From an uncultured Clostridia bacterium (GTDB lineage: Bacteria > Bacillota > Clostridia > Tissierellales > Peptoniphilaceae), in NCBI GenBank assembly GCA_947254025.1, contig CAMYBS010000001.1:124001-188000 (forward strand): a stretch of DNA of 64,000 nt. Direction: 5' to 3'. This document shows, one piece after another, positions 1-8,350 of the stretch. The stretch's first letter is position 1, and each line of letters opens with the position of its first letter. A program made the position numbers and the translations under genes. Below the pieces are notes generated by a model. The model ran no database searches, was not told where the DNA came from, and saw only the letters and a program-made list of their open reading frames with translations.

Positions 1-726
1 AACAGCTGAGTCGGTTGTATTAACGCATTGTCCGCCGTGGCCGCTCGCTCTATAAACATCTATCTTAAGATCGTTTTCATTAATTTCGATTTCTACGTCA
101 TCAGCTTCAGGCATAACTGCAACTGTCGCAGCTGAAGTATGAATTCTTCCTGATGCCTCAGTCTCTGGTACTCTTTGTACTCTGTGTACCCCAGACTCAT
201 GTTTTAATCTTGAGTAAGCACCTTTTCCTGTTATCATAAATATAACTTCTTTGTAGCCACCAATACCAGTTTCGTTAGTGCTCATAATTTCTGTTCTGTA
301 GCCTCTCTTATCAGCATACATAGAGTACATTCTAAATAAGTCGCCTGCAAATAGTGCAGCTTCTTCCCCGCCTATACCGCCTCTGATTTCCATGATAACG
401 TTTCTTTCATCATTAGGGTCCTTTGGTATAAGCATAATCTTAAGGTCTTCTTCAGCCTTCTCGATGTTTTCTTGCAAATTCTTTAAGTCTTCTTTAGCAA
501 GTTCTCTCATTTCATCATCAAGATTTTCATTAAGCATTTCTTCAGTATCCTTAAGTTCTTTTAGATAAGTTTGATATTCTTTATATCTATCAACTATTGG
601 CTTTAAGTCAGCATACTCCTTCATTGTCTTTTGATACTCTTTCATATCTTTTAAAAGATCTGGGTCCATAACTTTTTCGCCAAGTTCTTTGTACTTGTCT
701 TCAATAAAATTTAATTTTTCTAACAT
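1..726 (-). CDS. prfA: Peptide chain release factor 1 (partial, C-terminus outside window)
   Basis: Class I release factor that recognises UAA/UAG in the ribosomal A site and triggers peptidyl-tRNA hydrolysis. The visible 242 codons begin with [18 protein letters not shown] and run through the coiled domain into the GGQ loop (SGHGGQ followed by CVNTTDSAV), which sits at the very edge of the window; about 110 residues are expected to be missing. The [14 protein letters not shown] context after GGQ is typical of RF1/RF2, and the length of the N-terminal domain plus adjacency to prmC favours RF1. The start ATG has an AGGAGATG-like ribosome binding site in the 11-base gap after prmC, so the two are co-transcribed. 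Confidence 0.95.
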   Translation of the reverse strand, partial: MLEKLNFIEDKYKELGEKVMDPDLLKDMKEYQKTMKEYADLKPIVDRYKEYQTYLKELKDTEEMLNENLDDEMRELAKEDLKNLQENIEKAEEDLKIMLIPKDPNDERNVIMEIRGGIGGEEAALFAGDLFRMYSMYADKRGYRTEIMSTNETGIGGYKEVIFMITGKGAYSRLKHESGVHRVQRVPETEASGRIHTSAATVAVMPEADDVEIEINENDLKIDVYRASGHGGQCVNTTDSAV

Positions 727-737
727 TTTCTCATCTC

Positions 738-1553
738 CTAAATGCAGGCAGAAATAAATCTATCAAAGCCTTCAAGATCTTTGTAGATTTTAATATTTTT
801 ATAATTATAATTTTCTAATATATCTTTAACAATATTTCCTTGATCGTATCCAATCTCGAAAAATACCATTCGTTTAATCTTCTCTCTAGCCTGTTTAATG
901 ATTTTTTCATAGTATTCATATCCCAAATCACCGCCTACTAAAGCAAGTTTTGGCTCTTTAAATAAATCCGCTTCTAGATTAATATATTCTTCCTTAGAAA
1001 TGTACGGTGGGTTCGCTATAAGTATATCATATGTGTCAATAATATTATCAAATAAATCCGATAAAATAAAATTTACAGATAAATTGTTCAGTAAAGCATT
1101 TTCCCTTGATAAGTCTAAGGCATCTTTTGAAATATCAGATAAGCTTAATTCTACTGATGGATTCTCATTTTTAATAGCAAGAGCAATGGCTCCAGTTCCA
1201 GTGCACATATCTAAGATTTTGTCACCAGCTTTGATGTGTTTATTAACAATATCTATTAATTCTTCAGTGCAAAATCTTGGTATAAGTGCTCTTTCGTCGG
1301 TTTTTAGAATAATGTTTCTAAAATACTTCTTGCCTATGATGTAAGCCATGGGAGTGTCATTCAACCTCTTATTTAGCAGTTTAAAAAACTCTTCTTCGTT
1401 TACTTCAAAGTCTTTGTTCAAAGTTAAAAATAGCTTATCCTTCTGAGTAAGATGCTCTAAAAGCATGTATATCTCGCCAATAGGGTTGGGAATTTTCTTT
1501 CCTGACTCTTCTATATCTAACAAAGCCTTAATAATTAAATTCTTAACTACCAA
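738..1553 (-). CDS. prmC: Release factor glutamine N5-methyltransferase PrmC
   Basis: SAM-dependent methyltransferase that methylates the glutamine of the GGQ motif in release factors; its substrate PrfA is encoded immediately downstream. At 271 aa it has the usual family length. It shows an N-terminal helical substrate domain, a SAM-binding [12 protein letters not shown] motif in the middle and the diagnostic NPPYIS tetrapeptide motif of glutamine N-methyltransferases. The start overlaps the end of the DUF1385 gene by 7 bases, indicating translational coupling. Function is inferred from family motifs and neighbourhood and is secure. Confidence 0.96.
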   Translation of the reverse strand: MVVKNLIIKALLDIEESGKKIPNPIGEIYMLLEHLTQKDKLFLTLNKDFEVNEEEFFKLLNKRLNDTPMAYIIGKKYFRNIILKTDERALIPRFCTEELIDIVNKHIKAGDKILDMCTGTGAIALAIKNENPSVELSLSDISKDALDLSRENALLNNLSVNFILSDLFDNIIDTYDILIANPPYISKEEYINLEADLFKEPKLALVGGDLGYEYYEKIIKQAREKIKRMVFFEIGYDQGNIVKDILENYNYKNIKIYKDLEGFDRFISACI

Positions 1554-2452
1554 GCGTCTAAACCCTCTTCACTAGGTATTACTTCTTTGACTGCAGCGAT
1601 CGCTACTTCAACCATATCATCGTCCGGTTCCTTAACTGTAGCTATCTTTTGTAGCCATAGTCCAGGTTTGGAAGCCATCTTGCAAACTCCAACGTTATCG
1701 TACTTGCCTATGAATCTGTTGATTTCGTATGATATTGCAGCTATGATAGGCAGTGCGACAATTCTTGAGATTATTCTCATAAGTGGAGATGGCCAGCCAA
1801 AGAATGAAAGCACAATAATTGATATAAGCATAACCATGAATAAGAAGCTTGTTCCACATCTTGGATGATACTTACTCATCTTTTGTACGTTTTCAACTGT
1901 AAGATCAAGACCGTTCTCATAAGCAAAGATTGTCTTGTGCTCAGCTCCGTGGTACATAAATACTCTCTTTAAATCTTTTTGATTTGATATTAAAGTTATA
2001 TATACTAAAAATATAGATATCCTTATCAAGCCTTCTACAAAGTTTAGTAAGAATATATTATTGATTTTATCCTTTAAGAAGTTAGCTATGAATGTTGGAA
2101 TGACAACAAACATTGTTATAGCTATAAAAAAAGAAAAAACAAAAGTAAAAATATTAAACAAAGTATCCTTAAATTTATTAGTTTCCTTTTTATCCTCTTC
2201 GTCATCATAGAAGGAAGCAGAATAATAGAGAGCTTTAGTGCCTTCGGACATTGAGTCCACTAGCTTTGATATACCTCTTATGAATGGCAATTTAAAGATG
2301 AGCTTGTTGTTCTTAGCCGATTCATCTTTTACACTTACCTCTATCTCGCCATCAGGTTTTCTAACGGCTATAGAAGTTTTTTCTGGTCCCTTCATTAGTA
2401 TACCTTCGATTAAAGCTTGTCCACCTATACTTGTTTTAAAATTCTTTTTCAT
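1547..2452 (-). CDS. DUF1385 family membrane protein (YqhQ-like)
   Basis: 301-aa integral membrane protein of the DUF1385 family, molecular function unknown. The N-terminus carries the family hallmark GGQALIEGILMKGP, the middle has several hydrophobic segments (roughly residues 100-160 and 195-240), and the conserved block YHGAEHKTIFAYENG with HPRCGTSF follows; the His/Glu/Cys pattern hints at metal binding but that is inference. Widespread in Firmicutes next to rpmE, prmC and prfA, as here. The gene follows a terminator-like hairpin after rpmE and has an AGGTGAAAAA ribosome binding site, so expression probably depends on readthrough. Confidence 0.85.
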   Translation of the reverse strand: MKKNFKTSIGGQALIEGILMKGPEKTSIAVRKPDGEIEVSVKDESAKNNKLIFKLPFIRGISKLVDSMSEGTKALYYSASFYDDEEDKKETNKFKDTLFNIFTFVFSFFIAITMFVVIPTFIANFLKDKINNIFLLNFVEGLIRISIFLVYITLISNQKDLKRVFMYHGAEHKTIFAYENGLDLTVENVQKMSKYHPRCGTSFLFMVMLISIIVLSFFGWPSPLMRIISRIVALPIIAAISYEINRFIGKYDNVGVCKMASKPGLWLQKIATVKEPDDDMVEVAIAAVKEVIPSEEGLDAW

Positions 2453-2471
2453 TTTTTCACCTATATAATGA

Positions 2472-2501
2472 AAAATTAGCAGAAAAAAGTCTGCTAATTT
2501 T
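2472..2501 (-). terminator. Hairpin overlapping the rpmE stop codon
   Basis: A perfect 12-bp inverted repeat (2472-2483 with 2490-2501, 6-base loop) includes the rpmE stop codon and, read on the minus strand, is followed by a short T run ending in TTTTTC. It can terminate rpmE transcripts, but no separate promoter is visible for the DUF1385 gene 20 bases further on, so it is probably a partial terminator that lowers downstream expression relative to L31. Confidence 0.7.
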
Positions 2502-2700
2502 CGTCTTTTTTGTATCTCTTCTTGAATTTCTCTACGCGGCCACCACGTTCAGTAAACTTTTGTTTACCTGTAAAGAATGGGTGACATTCAGAGCAAACTT
2601 CTACTTTTAACTCGTCTCTTGTTGAACCTGTAACGAATGTGTTACCACATGCGCATGTAACAGTTACTTCTTTAAATTCTGGATGTATTCCTTTTTTCAT
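2494..2700 (-). CDS. rpmE: 50S ribosomal protein L31 (zinc-binding form)
   Basis: Large-subunit ribosomal protein bL31, 68 aa from MKKGIHPEF. Four cysteines (CAC near residue 15 and CSEC near residue 35) mark the zinc-containing C+ form. The reading frame stays open upstream to 2730, but the ATG at 2700 follows a GAGGTGAAAAAA ribosome binding site and matches the conserved family N-terminus, so it is the start. A strong promoter lies 34 bases upstream and a hairpin overlaps the stop codon. Confidence 0.97.
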   Translation of the reverse strand: MKKGIHPEFKEVTVTCACGNTFVTGSTRDELKVEVCSECHPFFTGKQKFTERGGRVEKFKKRYKKDEN

Positions 2701-2733
2701 TTTTTTCACCTCTCTTATCACATTAACCACTAG

Positions 2734-2762
2734 ATTATATCATATAAACTTAATAATTTCAA
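2734..2762 (-). promoter_or_regulatory. Sigma-A type promoter of rpmE
   Basis: On the minus strand, TTGAAA (2757-2762) and TATAAT (2734-2739) are separated by exactly 17 bases, a near-consensus housekeeping promoter 34 bases upstream of the rpmE start. It should drive rpmE and, by readthrough, the DUF1385 gene, prmC and prfA. Confidence 0.85.
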
Positions 2763-2787
2763 GTATTTTTATAGAATTTTTTAAGAA

Positions 2788-3615
2788 TTATTTAATTAGT
2801 TCCAAACAATAATTTGTTGTTTTATACTTCAGTCTTTCTTGAAGCACCTTCATCTTCTTAAGATTTTCTTCAAGTATCTCTTTAGACTCTTCAAGTGAGT
2901 GAAACTTAAGTATATTGTTGCCATCTATCTCTTTATTTTCTTTCAAGTCGTCAAGGTCATCTTTTATTTGAAAGCTCATTGCAAATAGTCTTGAGAAGAT
3001 TAGAACGTTTTTCATCGTATCTTCATCTTTATCAGCTAAAATACATGGGACTAGAAAAGCTATATTAAATAGTCTTCCTGTCTTATTTAATATCATAGTC
3101 TTATATTCATCGTAAGTATACTCGCCTGACTCGTCACTCTCCATGCGAATGTCTTCTGACTGACCAAGTATCATGCCTTTAACACCTGATGATCTATACA
3201 TGTAACTCATTGCTTTTAATATGTTTGTATTATTACTATCTTTAAGCTTATGAGCTAGATATTCCATAGACAAATTTAAAAGTGCATCACCACACAAAAT
3301 TGCGTTTGCTTCACCATATTTCTTGTGAACTGTAAATTTACCGCGTCTATACTCATCATTATCCATAGCTGGCAAATCATCATGAACTAAGGAGTAATTA
3401 TGAATTAGCTCAAGTGTGACCGCAAAGGCATTTATTAGCTTCTTATCGAGCTCTAGCTCTCTTCCAAGGCTATATAGAATAAAGGGTCTAAGCCTCTTAC
3501 CTGCATCGTATGAAGCGTATTCTATGGCCTCTGAGATGACGTCATCGTTAAGATAGGGCTTAAGCTCCATAGGTAGCCTTTTGTCAAAGCTTTCCTTAAA
3601 TGTATTAATATTCAT
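2788..3615 (-). CDS. ispA: Farnesyl/geranyl diphosphate synthase (polyprenyl synthetase)
   Basis: Trans-isoprenyl diphosphate synthase that condenses IPP with allylic diphosphates to make C15-C20 chains for undecaprenyl-type lipids. The protein (275 aa from MNINTFKESF) has the first aspartate-rich motif DDLPAMD followed by EYRRGKFTVHKKYGE and the second motif KDDLDDL; GKRLRP lies upstream. The frame is open to 3654, but the upstream codons lie in the acidic tail of xseB and have no family match, so the ATG at 3615 is preferred (an adjacent ATG at 3618 is possible). It overlaps xseB by about 11 bases. The xseA-xseB-ispA order is common in Firmicutes. Confidence 0.93.
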   Translation of the reverse strand: MNINTFKESFDKRLPMELKPYLNDDVISEAIEYASYDAGKRLRPFILYSLGRELELDKKLINAFAVTLELIHNYSLVHDDLPAMDNDEYRRGKFTVHKKYGEANAILCGDALLNLSMEYLAHKLKDSNNTNILKAMSYMYRSSGVKGMILGQSEDIRMESDESGEYTYDEYKTMILNKTGRLFNIAFLVPCILADKDEDTMKNVLIFSRLFAMSFQIKDDLDDLKENKEIDGNNILKFHSLEESKEILEENLKKMKVLQERLKYKTTNYCLELIK

Positions 3616-3910
3616 CATCGTCGTAGTCCAAATCGTCATCGTGTGCTTCGTCAAAGTCTTTGAATGAGTCTATAGTCTCAAAATCATTGTCTTCTACTTC
3701 GTAATCGATCTCTTTAGATAGATTTAAATCGTCTATCTCAATTTTTTTAATCTTCATCTTAGCTTCACTTAATTTTTTATTCAGTTCTTTGTAAAGTTTT
3801 ACTGCTTTTTCAAATTCATCTATGCTCTCATCTAAACTTAGTTCTTGACTTTGTAATTTTTCAAGAATGTCATCTAAGTTATCTAATGTTTTTTCATAAT
3901 TTAATGTCAT
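3605..3910 (-). CDS. xseB: Exodeoxyribonuclease VII small subunit with acidic tail
   Basis: Small subunit of exonuclease VII, which degrades single-stranded DNA into acid-soluble oligonucleotides together with XseA encoded just upstream. Residues 1-65 form the usual two-helix XseB domain (LDDILEKLQSQELSLDESIDEFEKAVKLY). At 101 aa it is about 25-30 residues longer than most family members; the extra C-terminus is almost entirely Asp, Glu and Tyr (ending DLDYDDDEY). The start overlaps the xseA end by 17 bases. Confidence 0.92.
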   Translation of the reverse strand: MTLNYEKTLDNLDDILEKLQSQELSLDESIDEFEKAVKLYKELNKKLSEAKMKIKKIEIDDLNLSKEIDYEVEDNDFETIDSFKDFDEAHDDDLDYDDDEY

Positions 3911-5234
3911 TATTTACCTCCAACACATGAGCTTTAATGCTACTATTGTATGACTTAATGAATATATCCATACCTTCTTTAATATTATTAGCGTCTTTAA
4001 TTGTTTTATTATCTAAATCGCTTAATAAAAAATAGCCTCTTCTTAATGTCTTATAAATATCATTTATAGTAAGTCTTAGCTTGAACTTTTGTAGATCCTC
4101 AGTCATTGCACTTAATTTATTATTCATAGCTTGATTTATGCTTGTTATTCTCTTTTCGATAGTATTAGTCGATTCGTCTATCCTTTTACTAACTGATGAA
4201 TATATAAGCCTTGAAGCGAGCATATCGACTTTTTTCTCTTTAGAGTAGATGTACTTATCCATCTCTTTTTTAATAAGTATCATCAGATTGTTTGTCTTTG
4301 AATAAAAATTGTCAATTAGAGTTTTAGTGTTTAAGCTATTTATCAAATCACGTTTATTCTTTAAATTAGCTTCTTCGCTTGAAATATAGTGATTCATTAA
4401 AAAACTTATCTGAATTATGTTTTGATCAAGTATATCTGGTAGTTCATAGTAGTACTTGGATATGATCTCAGCCGCTTCTGATGGTGTTGCGCATCTCTTA
4501 TCTGCTACAAGGTCCGCTATAAAGCTATCGATCTGGTGACCAACGGCTGTCATTACAGGTATCTTTGATGCGAATATTTTCCTAGCCATGCTCTCGTCGT
4601 TAAAAACGGCTAGCTCTTCGTAGCTACCGCCGCCTCTTGCGATAAGTATGAGGTCTACATCGTTCTTTTGATTAAAGTAGTCCAGTCCACTATTGATATT
4701 GTTAACCGCCATGTCCCCTTGAACGAAGGAATCATATAGAATTATGTCAATCATATTAGTTCTACGTCTAAGCACCTTTACTATATCTCTAAAGCCAGCG
4801 CTCGTTGATGAAGCGATGAGTCCAAGTCTTCTTGGGTACTTTGGTATTTCTTTTTTATGCTCTTCATCAAAAAGGCCTTCTTTTTCAAGCTTTTCAAGTG
4901 TTTTTCTGAACTCTTTTTTAAGCTTACCTATGCCAAGTTCTTCCACATAGTCAACATTGATCTGATAAGTGCTGTTTTGATCATAAGTAGAGATTTTACC
5001 TTTTATAAAAACTTTCATACCATTCTCAAGTGTAATCTCTTCCTCGTTCTTATAACAATAGAAGGCGCACTTAATCTTGGAGCTTTCATCTTTAATCAAA
5101 AAGTATAGATGGCCTGAGTTATTTTTCTTATAATCAGCTACTTCTCCTTCTACATAAATCTCTTGCAAAAGAAAGTCTTGGCTCAAAACATCTTTTATAT
5201 AGTCATTAAGCCCCGATACCGTGAATTTATTCAT
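3894..5234 (-). CDS. xseA: Exodeoxyribonuclease VII large subunit
   Basis: Catalytic large subunit of exonuclease VII. The 446-aa protein has an N-terminal OB fold (about residues 1-100, FTVSGLNDYIKDVL and GHLYFLIKD), the catalytic core with GLIASSTSAGFRDI, ILIARGGGSYEEL and TAVGHQIDSFIADLVADKRCATPSEAAE, and a long helical C-terminus. It overlaps nusB by 8 bases at its 5' end and xseB by 17 bases at its 3' end, so the three genes form one tightly packed transcript. Confidence 0.97.
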   Translation of the reverse strand: MNKFTVSGLNDYIKDVLSQDFLLQEIYVEGEVADYKKNNSGHLYFLIKDESSKIKCAFYCYKNEEEITLENGMKVFIKGKISTYDQNSTYQINVDYVEELGIGKLKKEFRKTLEKLEKEGLFDEEHKKEIPKYPRRLGLIASSTSAGFRDIVKVLRRRTNMIDIILYDSFVQGDMAVNNINSGLDYFNQKNDVDLILIARGGGSYEELAVFNDESMARKIFASKIPVMTAVGHQIDSFIADLVADKRCATPSEAAEIISKYYYELPDILDQNIIQISFLMNHYISSEEANLKNKRDLINSLNTKTLIDNFYSKTNNLMILIKKEMDKYIYSKEKKVDMLASRLIYSSVSKRIDESTNTIEKRITSINQAMNNKLSAMTEDLQKFKLRLTINDIYKTLRRGYFLLSDLDNKTIKDANNIKEGMDIFIKSYNSSIKAHVLEVNNDIKL

Positions 5235-5634
5235 GGTAGTAGTTCCTTACATAATCACCTAAAATCGCATTTATAAACTTGTAAGAGTTATCATCAGAGT
5301 AATTTTTTGCAATTTCTACGATGTCGTTTATAACAATCTGATAAGCGATATCACTTTCAAATTTTATCTCAAAAATTGCAAGTCTTAACAAAGCTCTATC
5401 AATGTATGAAAGCCTTTCAAGTTTTGCATCTTTTAGAACATCTTTGAGCTCTAAATCAATCTTAGGCAAGTTCTCAACATATAGCTTAGCTCTATTGGCT
5501 AATTTAATTTTGTTCTCATCACTTATTTCAAGTGTTTCGAAGTATGCATCTAAGTCATCTACACTTGTATATTTATTTAGATCAAGCTGATATATTAAGT
5601 TCATTAAGTTTAATCTTGTCTTGTCGTATGACAT
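5227..5634 (-). CDS. nusB: Transcription antitermination factor NusB
   Basis: Small helical RNA-binding protein that, with NusE/S10, assembles antitermination complexes on boxA of rRNA operons. The 135-aa product has the all-helical NusB pattern and conserved C-terminal DNDIVEIAK/NAILGDYVR-type sequence (VINDIVEIAKNYS, FINAILGDYVR). A GTG at 5646 extends the frame by four codons, but it forms part of the GTGAGGG ribosome binding site, so the ATG at 5634 is the start. Its ribosome binding site directly follows the T run of a hairpin, see the terminator entry. Confidence 0.95.
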   Translation of the reverse strand: MSYDKTRLNLMNLIYQLDLNKYTSVDDLDAYFETLEISDENKIKLANRAKLYVENLPKIDLELKDVLKDAKLERLSYIDRALLRLAIFEIKFESDIAYQIVINDIVEIAKNYSDDNSYKFINAILGDYVRNYYHE

Positions 5635-5646
5635 ATTATCCCTCAC

Positions 5647-5675
5647 TAAAAAACTCCAGTAAAAATTACTGGAGT
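5647..5675 (-). terminator. Terminator/attenuator between asp23 and nusB
   Basis: Perfect 10-bp inverted repeat (5653-5662 with 5666-5675, 3-base loop) followed on the minus strand by TTTTTT, a canonical intrinsic terminator. Only about 5 bases separate the T run from the nusB ribosome binding site and no promoter lies between, so nusB-xseA-xseB-ispA must be expressed by readthrough, from an unseen site, or under regulated antitermination. Confidence 0.85.
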
Positions 5676-5684
5676 TTAATCTTA

Positions 5685-6041
5685 TTACTTAGTAGTTTTG
5701 GCTGCTTCTTTAACGCCTTTAACATAAACGTTAACTTGCAATACATGTATGTCAGTCATCTCTTCTACAGCCGATTTAACGCTAGATTGAATTTCATATC
5801 CAACCTTGTCAATCTTTGCGCCATATTCAATGTCAACATATATGTCTATAATACAGCCTTCTTCACTGCTTTCAATTTTAATTGGTTTATTAAAATTCTT
5901 TACTCCTAATAATTCAGTAATGTTAGATCCTATACCGGATGATAAAGAGCAAACGTGTTCAACTTCACAAGTAGCCTTGCTAGCTATAGTTGCTATAACA
6001 TCATCAGATATAGTAATATTTCCAATATTATTATTTTCCAT
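5685..6041 (-). CDS. Asp23/Gls24 family envelope stress response protein
   Basis: 118-aa Asp23 (DUF322) protein, a family of membrane-associated proteins linked to cell-envelope homeostasis and alkaline stress in Firmicutes. The conserved frame is NITISDDVIATIASKA at the start and VDIYVDIEYGAKIDKVGYEIQSSVKSAVEEMT-like sequence in the middle (IDIYVDIEYGAKI), ending VNVYVKGVK. It lies between a CD1247-type gene and nusB, the typical position. A strong terminator follows its stop codon. Precise function is unknown. Confidence 0.9.
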   Translation of the reverse strand: MENNNIGNITISDDVIATIASKATCEVEHVCSLSSGIGSNITELLGVKNFNKPIKIESSEEGCIIDIYVDIEYGAKIDKVGYEIQSSVKSAVEEMTDIHVLQVNVYVKGVKEAAKTTK

Positions 6042-6049
6042 AGCTTACT

Positions 6050-6388
6050 CTACTTAGAGTCTTCCTCCTCATCATCTTCTGGGTATTCGAAATAATCATC
6101 GTCGTCATCATAGTCATAATCATCGTCATCATAATCGAAATCGTAATCATCGTCGTCGTAGTCTTCACCATAGAAGTCATCTTCTAAATATGAAAGATCT
6201 TCGTCAACTTCAAATATATAGTCTTCTAGGTCTTCAAGTCCTGCTGCGTTATCGCAAACAGTGTCAGCCATTTCATCAAGAATATTGATGATTTCAGTTA
6301 AAATCTTTTCTTCCTTACTTTCGTCCTTCAAGCCTAAGCCTTCTGCAAGTCCCTTTAAATAAGAAACTTTCTTTGATAGTTCGTACAT
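6050..6388 (-). CDS. CD1247 N-terminal domain protein with extreme acidic tail
   Basis: 112-aa protein. Residues 1-65 (MYELSKKVSYLKGLAEGLGL...ILTEIINILDEMADTV) match the small clostridial CD1247-type N-terminal domain, function unknown. From about residue 70 the sequence is nearly all Asp, Glu and Tyr, with repeated YDDDDY units, probably disordered. It starts with a strong AAGGAGGTAGAAAA ribosome binding site just after efp and belongs to the efp transcript. Family assignment comes from the N-terminal sequence and position next to efp and asp23. Confidence 0.8.
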   Translation of the reverse strand: MYELSKKVSYLKGLAEGLGLKDESKEEKILTEIINILDEMADTVCDNAAGLEDLEDYIFEVDEDLSYLEDDFYGEDYDDDDYDFDYDDDDYDYDDDDDYFEYPEDDEEEDSK

Positions 6389-6400
6389 TTTTCTACCTCC

Positions 6401-6958
6401 TTAAACTCTAGATAAATATTCTCCACTTCTTGTGTCTATCTTAATTCTATCTCCAATATTTACAAATAGTGGTACATTTAATGTAAATCCTGTTTCTACA
6501 GTTGCTGGTTTAGTAGCTCCAGTAGTTGTGTTTCCTTTAACACCAGGTTCAGTTTGAGTAACTTCTAGTTCAACAAAGTTTGGTGCTTGAACTGAAAATG
6601 CTTTGCCCTTGTAGAATCTAATTACAGCTGTATCATTTTCTCTCAAGAATTGAATTGCTTCTTTAACTTCGTCTTTGTTTAATGGAAGTTGCTCATATGT
6701 CTCATTGTCCATGAAATAATAAAGTTCATCATCGTTGTATAGATATTGCATTTCTTTTGTTTCCAATTGTGCATCATTGAACTTTTCTGTTGGGTTGAAA
6801 GTTAATTCCTTTGTAGCCCCACTAAGTACGCTTCTGATAGTTGCTCTAACAAAAGCAGCTCCTTTACCTGGCTTTACATGTTGAAAGTCTAAGACTTGAT
6901 AAACGTCTCCATCCCATTCAAATGTAGCGCCATTTCTAAAATCACTTGCCGATAACAT
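6401..6958 (-). CDS. efp: Translation elongation factor P
   Basis: EF-P rescues ribosomes stalled at polyproline stretches. The 185-aa product has the three beta-barrel architecture; the modification-loop lysine is in [12 protein letters not shown] near residue 32, and the C-terminal domain ends [16 protein letters not shown]. The start ATG follows AGGAGGAAAT. It is the first gene behind a near-perfect promoter and probably leads the efp-CD1247-asp23 transcript. Confidence 0.98.
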   Translation of the reverse strand: MLSASDFRNGATFEWDGDVYQVLDFQHVKPGKGAAFVRATIRSVLSGATKELTFNPTEKFNDAQLETKEMQYLYNDDELYYFMDNETYEQLPLNKDEVKEAIQFLRENDTAVIRFYKGKAFSVQAPNFVELEVTQTEPGVKGNTTTGATKPATVETGFTLNVPLFVNIGDRIKIDTRSGEYLSRV

Positions 6959-6990
6959 ATATTTCCTCCTAAATTCAAATATCTACAACT

Positions 6991-7019
6991 ATTATATCAG
7001 TAATTGTATAATTTAACAA
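6991..7019 (-). promoter_or_regulatory. Sigma-A type promoter of efp
   Basis: Minus-strand TTGTTA (7014-7019) and TATAAT (6991-6996) are 17 bases apart, with the efp start 33 bases beyond the -10 box. It lies downstream of the pilus-cluster terminator, so efp starts a new transcription unit. Confidence 0.85.
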
Positions 7020-7049
7020 GTATTTTTTTACAATATTGAAATTTTTTTG

Positions 7050-7082
7050 CAAAAGAAAAGTCGAGGCATTCTAGCTCGACTT
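7050..7082 (-). terminator. Terminator of the pilus-like operon
   Basis: 8-bp inverted repeat (7059-7066 with 7075-7082, 8-base loop) that includes the last codons and stop of the upstream gene; the minus strand continues TTTTCTTTTG. It closes the minus-strand transcript coming from the pilus cluster before the efp promoter. Confidence 0.75.
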
Positions 7083-7880
7083 ACTTATCCTTATTATTCC
7101 TTTATATTCTTTGCACTCAGTATATACAGTTTTTAAAGATTTAAGATAACTTATATTGGACTTTCCTTCCATATCTAAAACATAGCCAAATATATCCTTG
7201 TTTTCTTCTACACTTAAAGTTCCGTTAATAATAATAAGACCATTGAAGTGAATAGAACCCCTAACATTTATATTGCCATCTATGATTAGTATGCCACTTC
7301 CATCTATATTTGCGTTAATGTCATTATTAAGCTCATCTTGACTTATCTTAACTATAGCCTTGCTAAAATTGAAAGTTCTATCTTCTTCATGTTCTATATC
7401 TGAAAAATAATTATTAATCTCCTCTACTTTAAACTCTTGAACATTGTTCTCCAAGATATTGTTATAAAATTTTTCTTTCTCATAATCTCTTAGTTGCTCT
7501 TTAAAGAAGATTTTGTTCATAAGAGTATAGTATGTCTCTTTAATCTTTTCCTTATTGTTTGATAATTTTTCTAAGCAAAAAATTTTAAAAGCACTTTTAT
7601 TGGCAACGTCGTATGTTGCTAAAACAACTTTTTGATTTTCATACAGACTATAATCTTTTGATTTTAAATCATATATCTCGCCACCGTTCTGATATGTACC
7701 TTCTATATCTTTAACAATGACATTTTCTACAGATTCACAGTTGTAATAAAACTGTTTCATTCTAGTTCTGTTAAGATACATCATTCTTTCTATGCTTACA
7801 TATTCAAATAGATATATTAATAGTGCTGTTACTAAAAATATTACTGATAAAACAACTAAGCTTGCACTAGCTTTTTTCAT
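7071..7880 (-). CDS. Pilus-cluster membrane protein with beta-repeat C-terminus
   Basis: 269-aa protein, last gene of the pilus-like cluster. Residues 1-27 (MKKASASLVVLSVIFLVTALLIY) are a short basic tail plus a hydrophobic helix, the layout of PilX/GspK-type minor pilin components, although no clear prepilin cleavage site is visible. The C-terminal third has short regular repeats rich in Gly, Asn and Ile (ILIIDGNINVRGSIHFNG, then LIIINGTLSV) resembling a beta-helix or bactofilin-like fold. I do not recognise a named family. The start overlaps the preceding pilin-like gene by 4 bases and has a GAGGTGATAGA ribosome binding site. Confidence 0.6.
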   Translation of the reverse strand: MKKASASLVVLSVIFLVTALLIYLFEYVSIERMMYLNRTRMKQFYYNCESVENVIVKDIEGTYQNGGEIYDLKSKDYSLYENQKVVLATYDVANKSAFKIFCLEKLSNNKEKIKETYYTLMNKIFFKEQLRDYEKEKFYNNILENNVQEFKVEEINNYFSDIEHEEDRTFNFSKAIVKISQDELNNDINANIDGSGILIIDGNINVRGSIHFNGLIIINGTLSVEENKDIFGYVLDMEGKSNISYLKSLKTVYTECKEYKGIIRISKSS

Positions 7881-8350
7881 TCTATCACCTCTACATATTT
7901 TGTGCTTAATATCTTCTTATATTCTTTATCTTTAAATTTTAGATTTAATATAATAATATTATCATCAGGCTTATATGTGAACGTTAGGTCATTAACTCCC
8001 TTTAAAAAATATGTTTTACCTGTCAGCTCTCCACCTGCTTCTCTTTTGATCTTGTCATTATCAATTATATACTCACAAGTTTTAAATTTACTTCTGCTTC
8101 TCTTTTCAAAATATATAGAATTTTTATTAACACTAACAGTATTGTAAAGACTAAAATCATTTTCTATAAATGAAAAGAATAGATTGATATCATCCTGATC
8201 CTCTAAGTTCTCTTCATATCTTTTTGTAAAGCTGGTGAAATTTTTAAGCACAGAACTTGCTCCAAACAAAACAAGCGATAAGAGAAACAATGCGACAATA
8301 AGCTCAAGTAAGGTCTCTGCTTTTTTATTTGATGATCTGAAATTCTTCAT
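7877..8350 (-). CDS. Pilin-like protein (type IV pilin N-terminus)
   Basis: 157-aa pseudopilin. The N-terminus is SSNKKA followed by ETLLELIVALFLLSLVLFGAS: a basic leader, Ala at -1, Glu at +5 of the predicted mature chain and a 20-residue hydrophobic helix, the class III signal recognised by prepilin peptidase. The +1 residue Glu is unusual (Phe or Met is usual). The rest is a soluble domain with no recognised family. Overlaps its neighbours by 26 bases upstream and 4 downstream, so translation is coupled. Likely a minor pilin (PilW/ComGF-like position). Confidence 0.7.
   Translation of the reverse strand: MKNFRSSNKKAETLLELIVALFLLSLVLFGASSVLKNFTSFTKRYEENLEDQDDINLFFSFIENDFSLYNTVSVNKNSIYFEKRSRSKFKTCEYIIDNDKIKREAGGELTGKTYFLKGVNDLTFTYKPDDNIIILNLKFKDKEYKKILSTKYVEVIE

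Noticed and set aside
3616-3654. Longer N-terminus for IspA
   Set aside because: The extra codons are the out-of-phase reading of the xseB acidic tail and have no family similarity or ribosome binding site.
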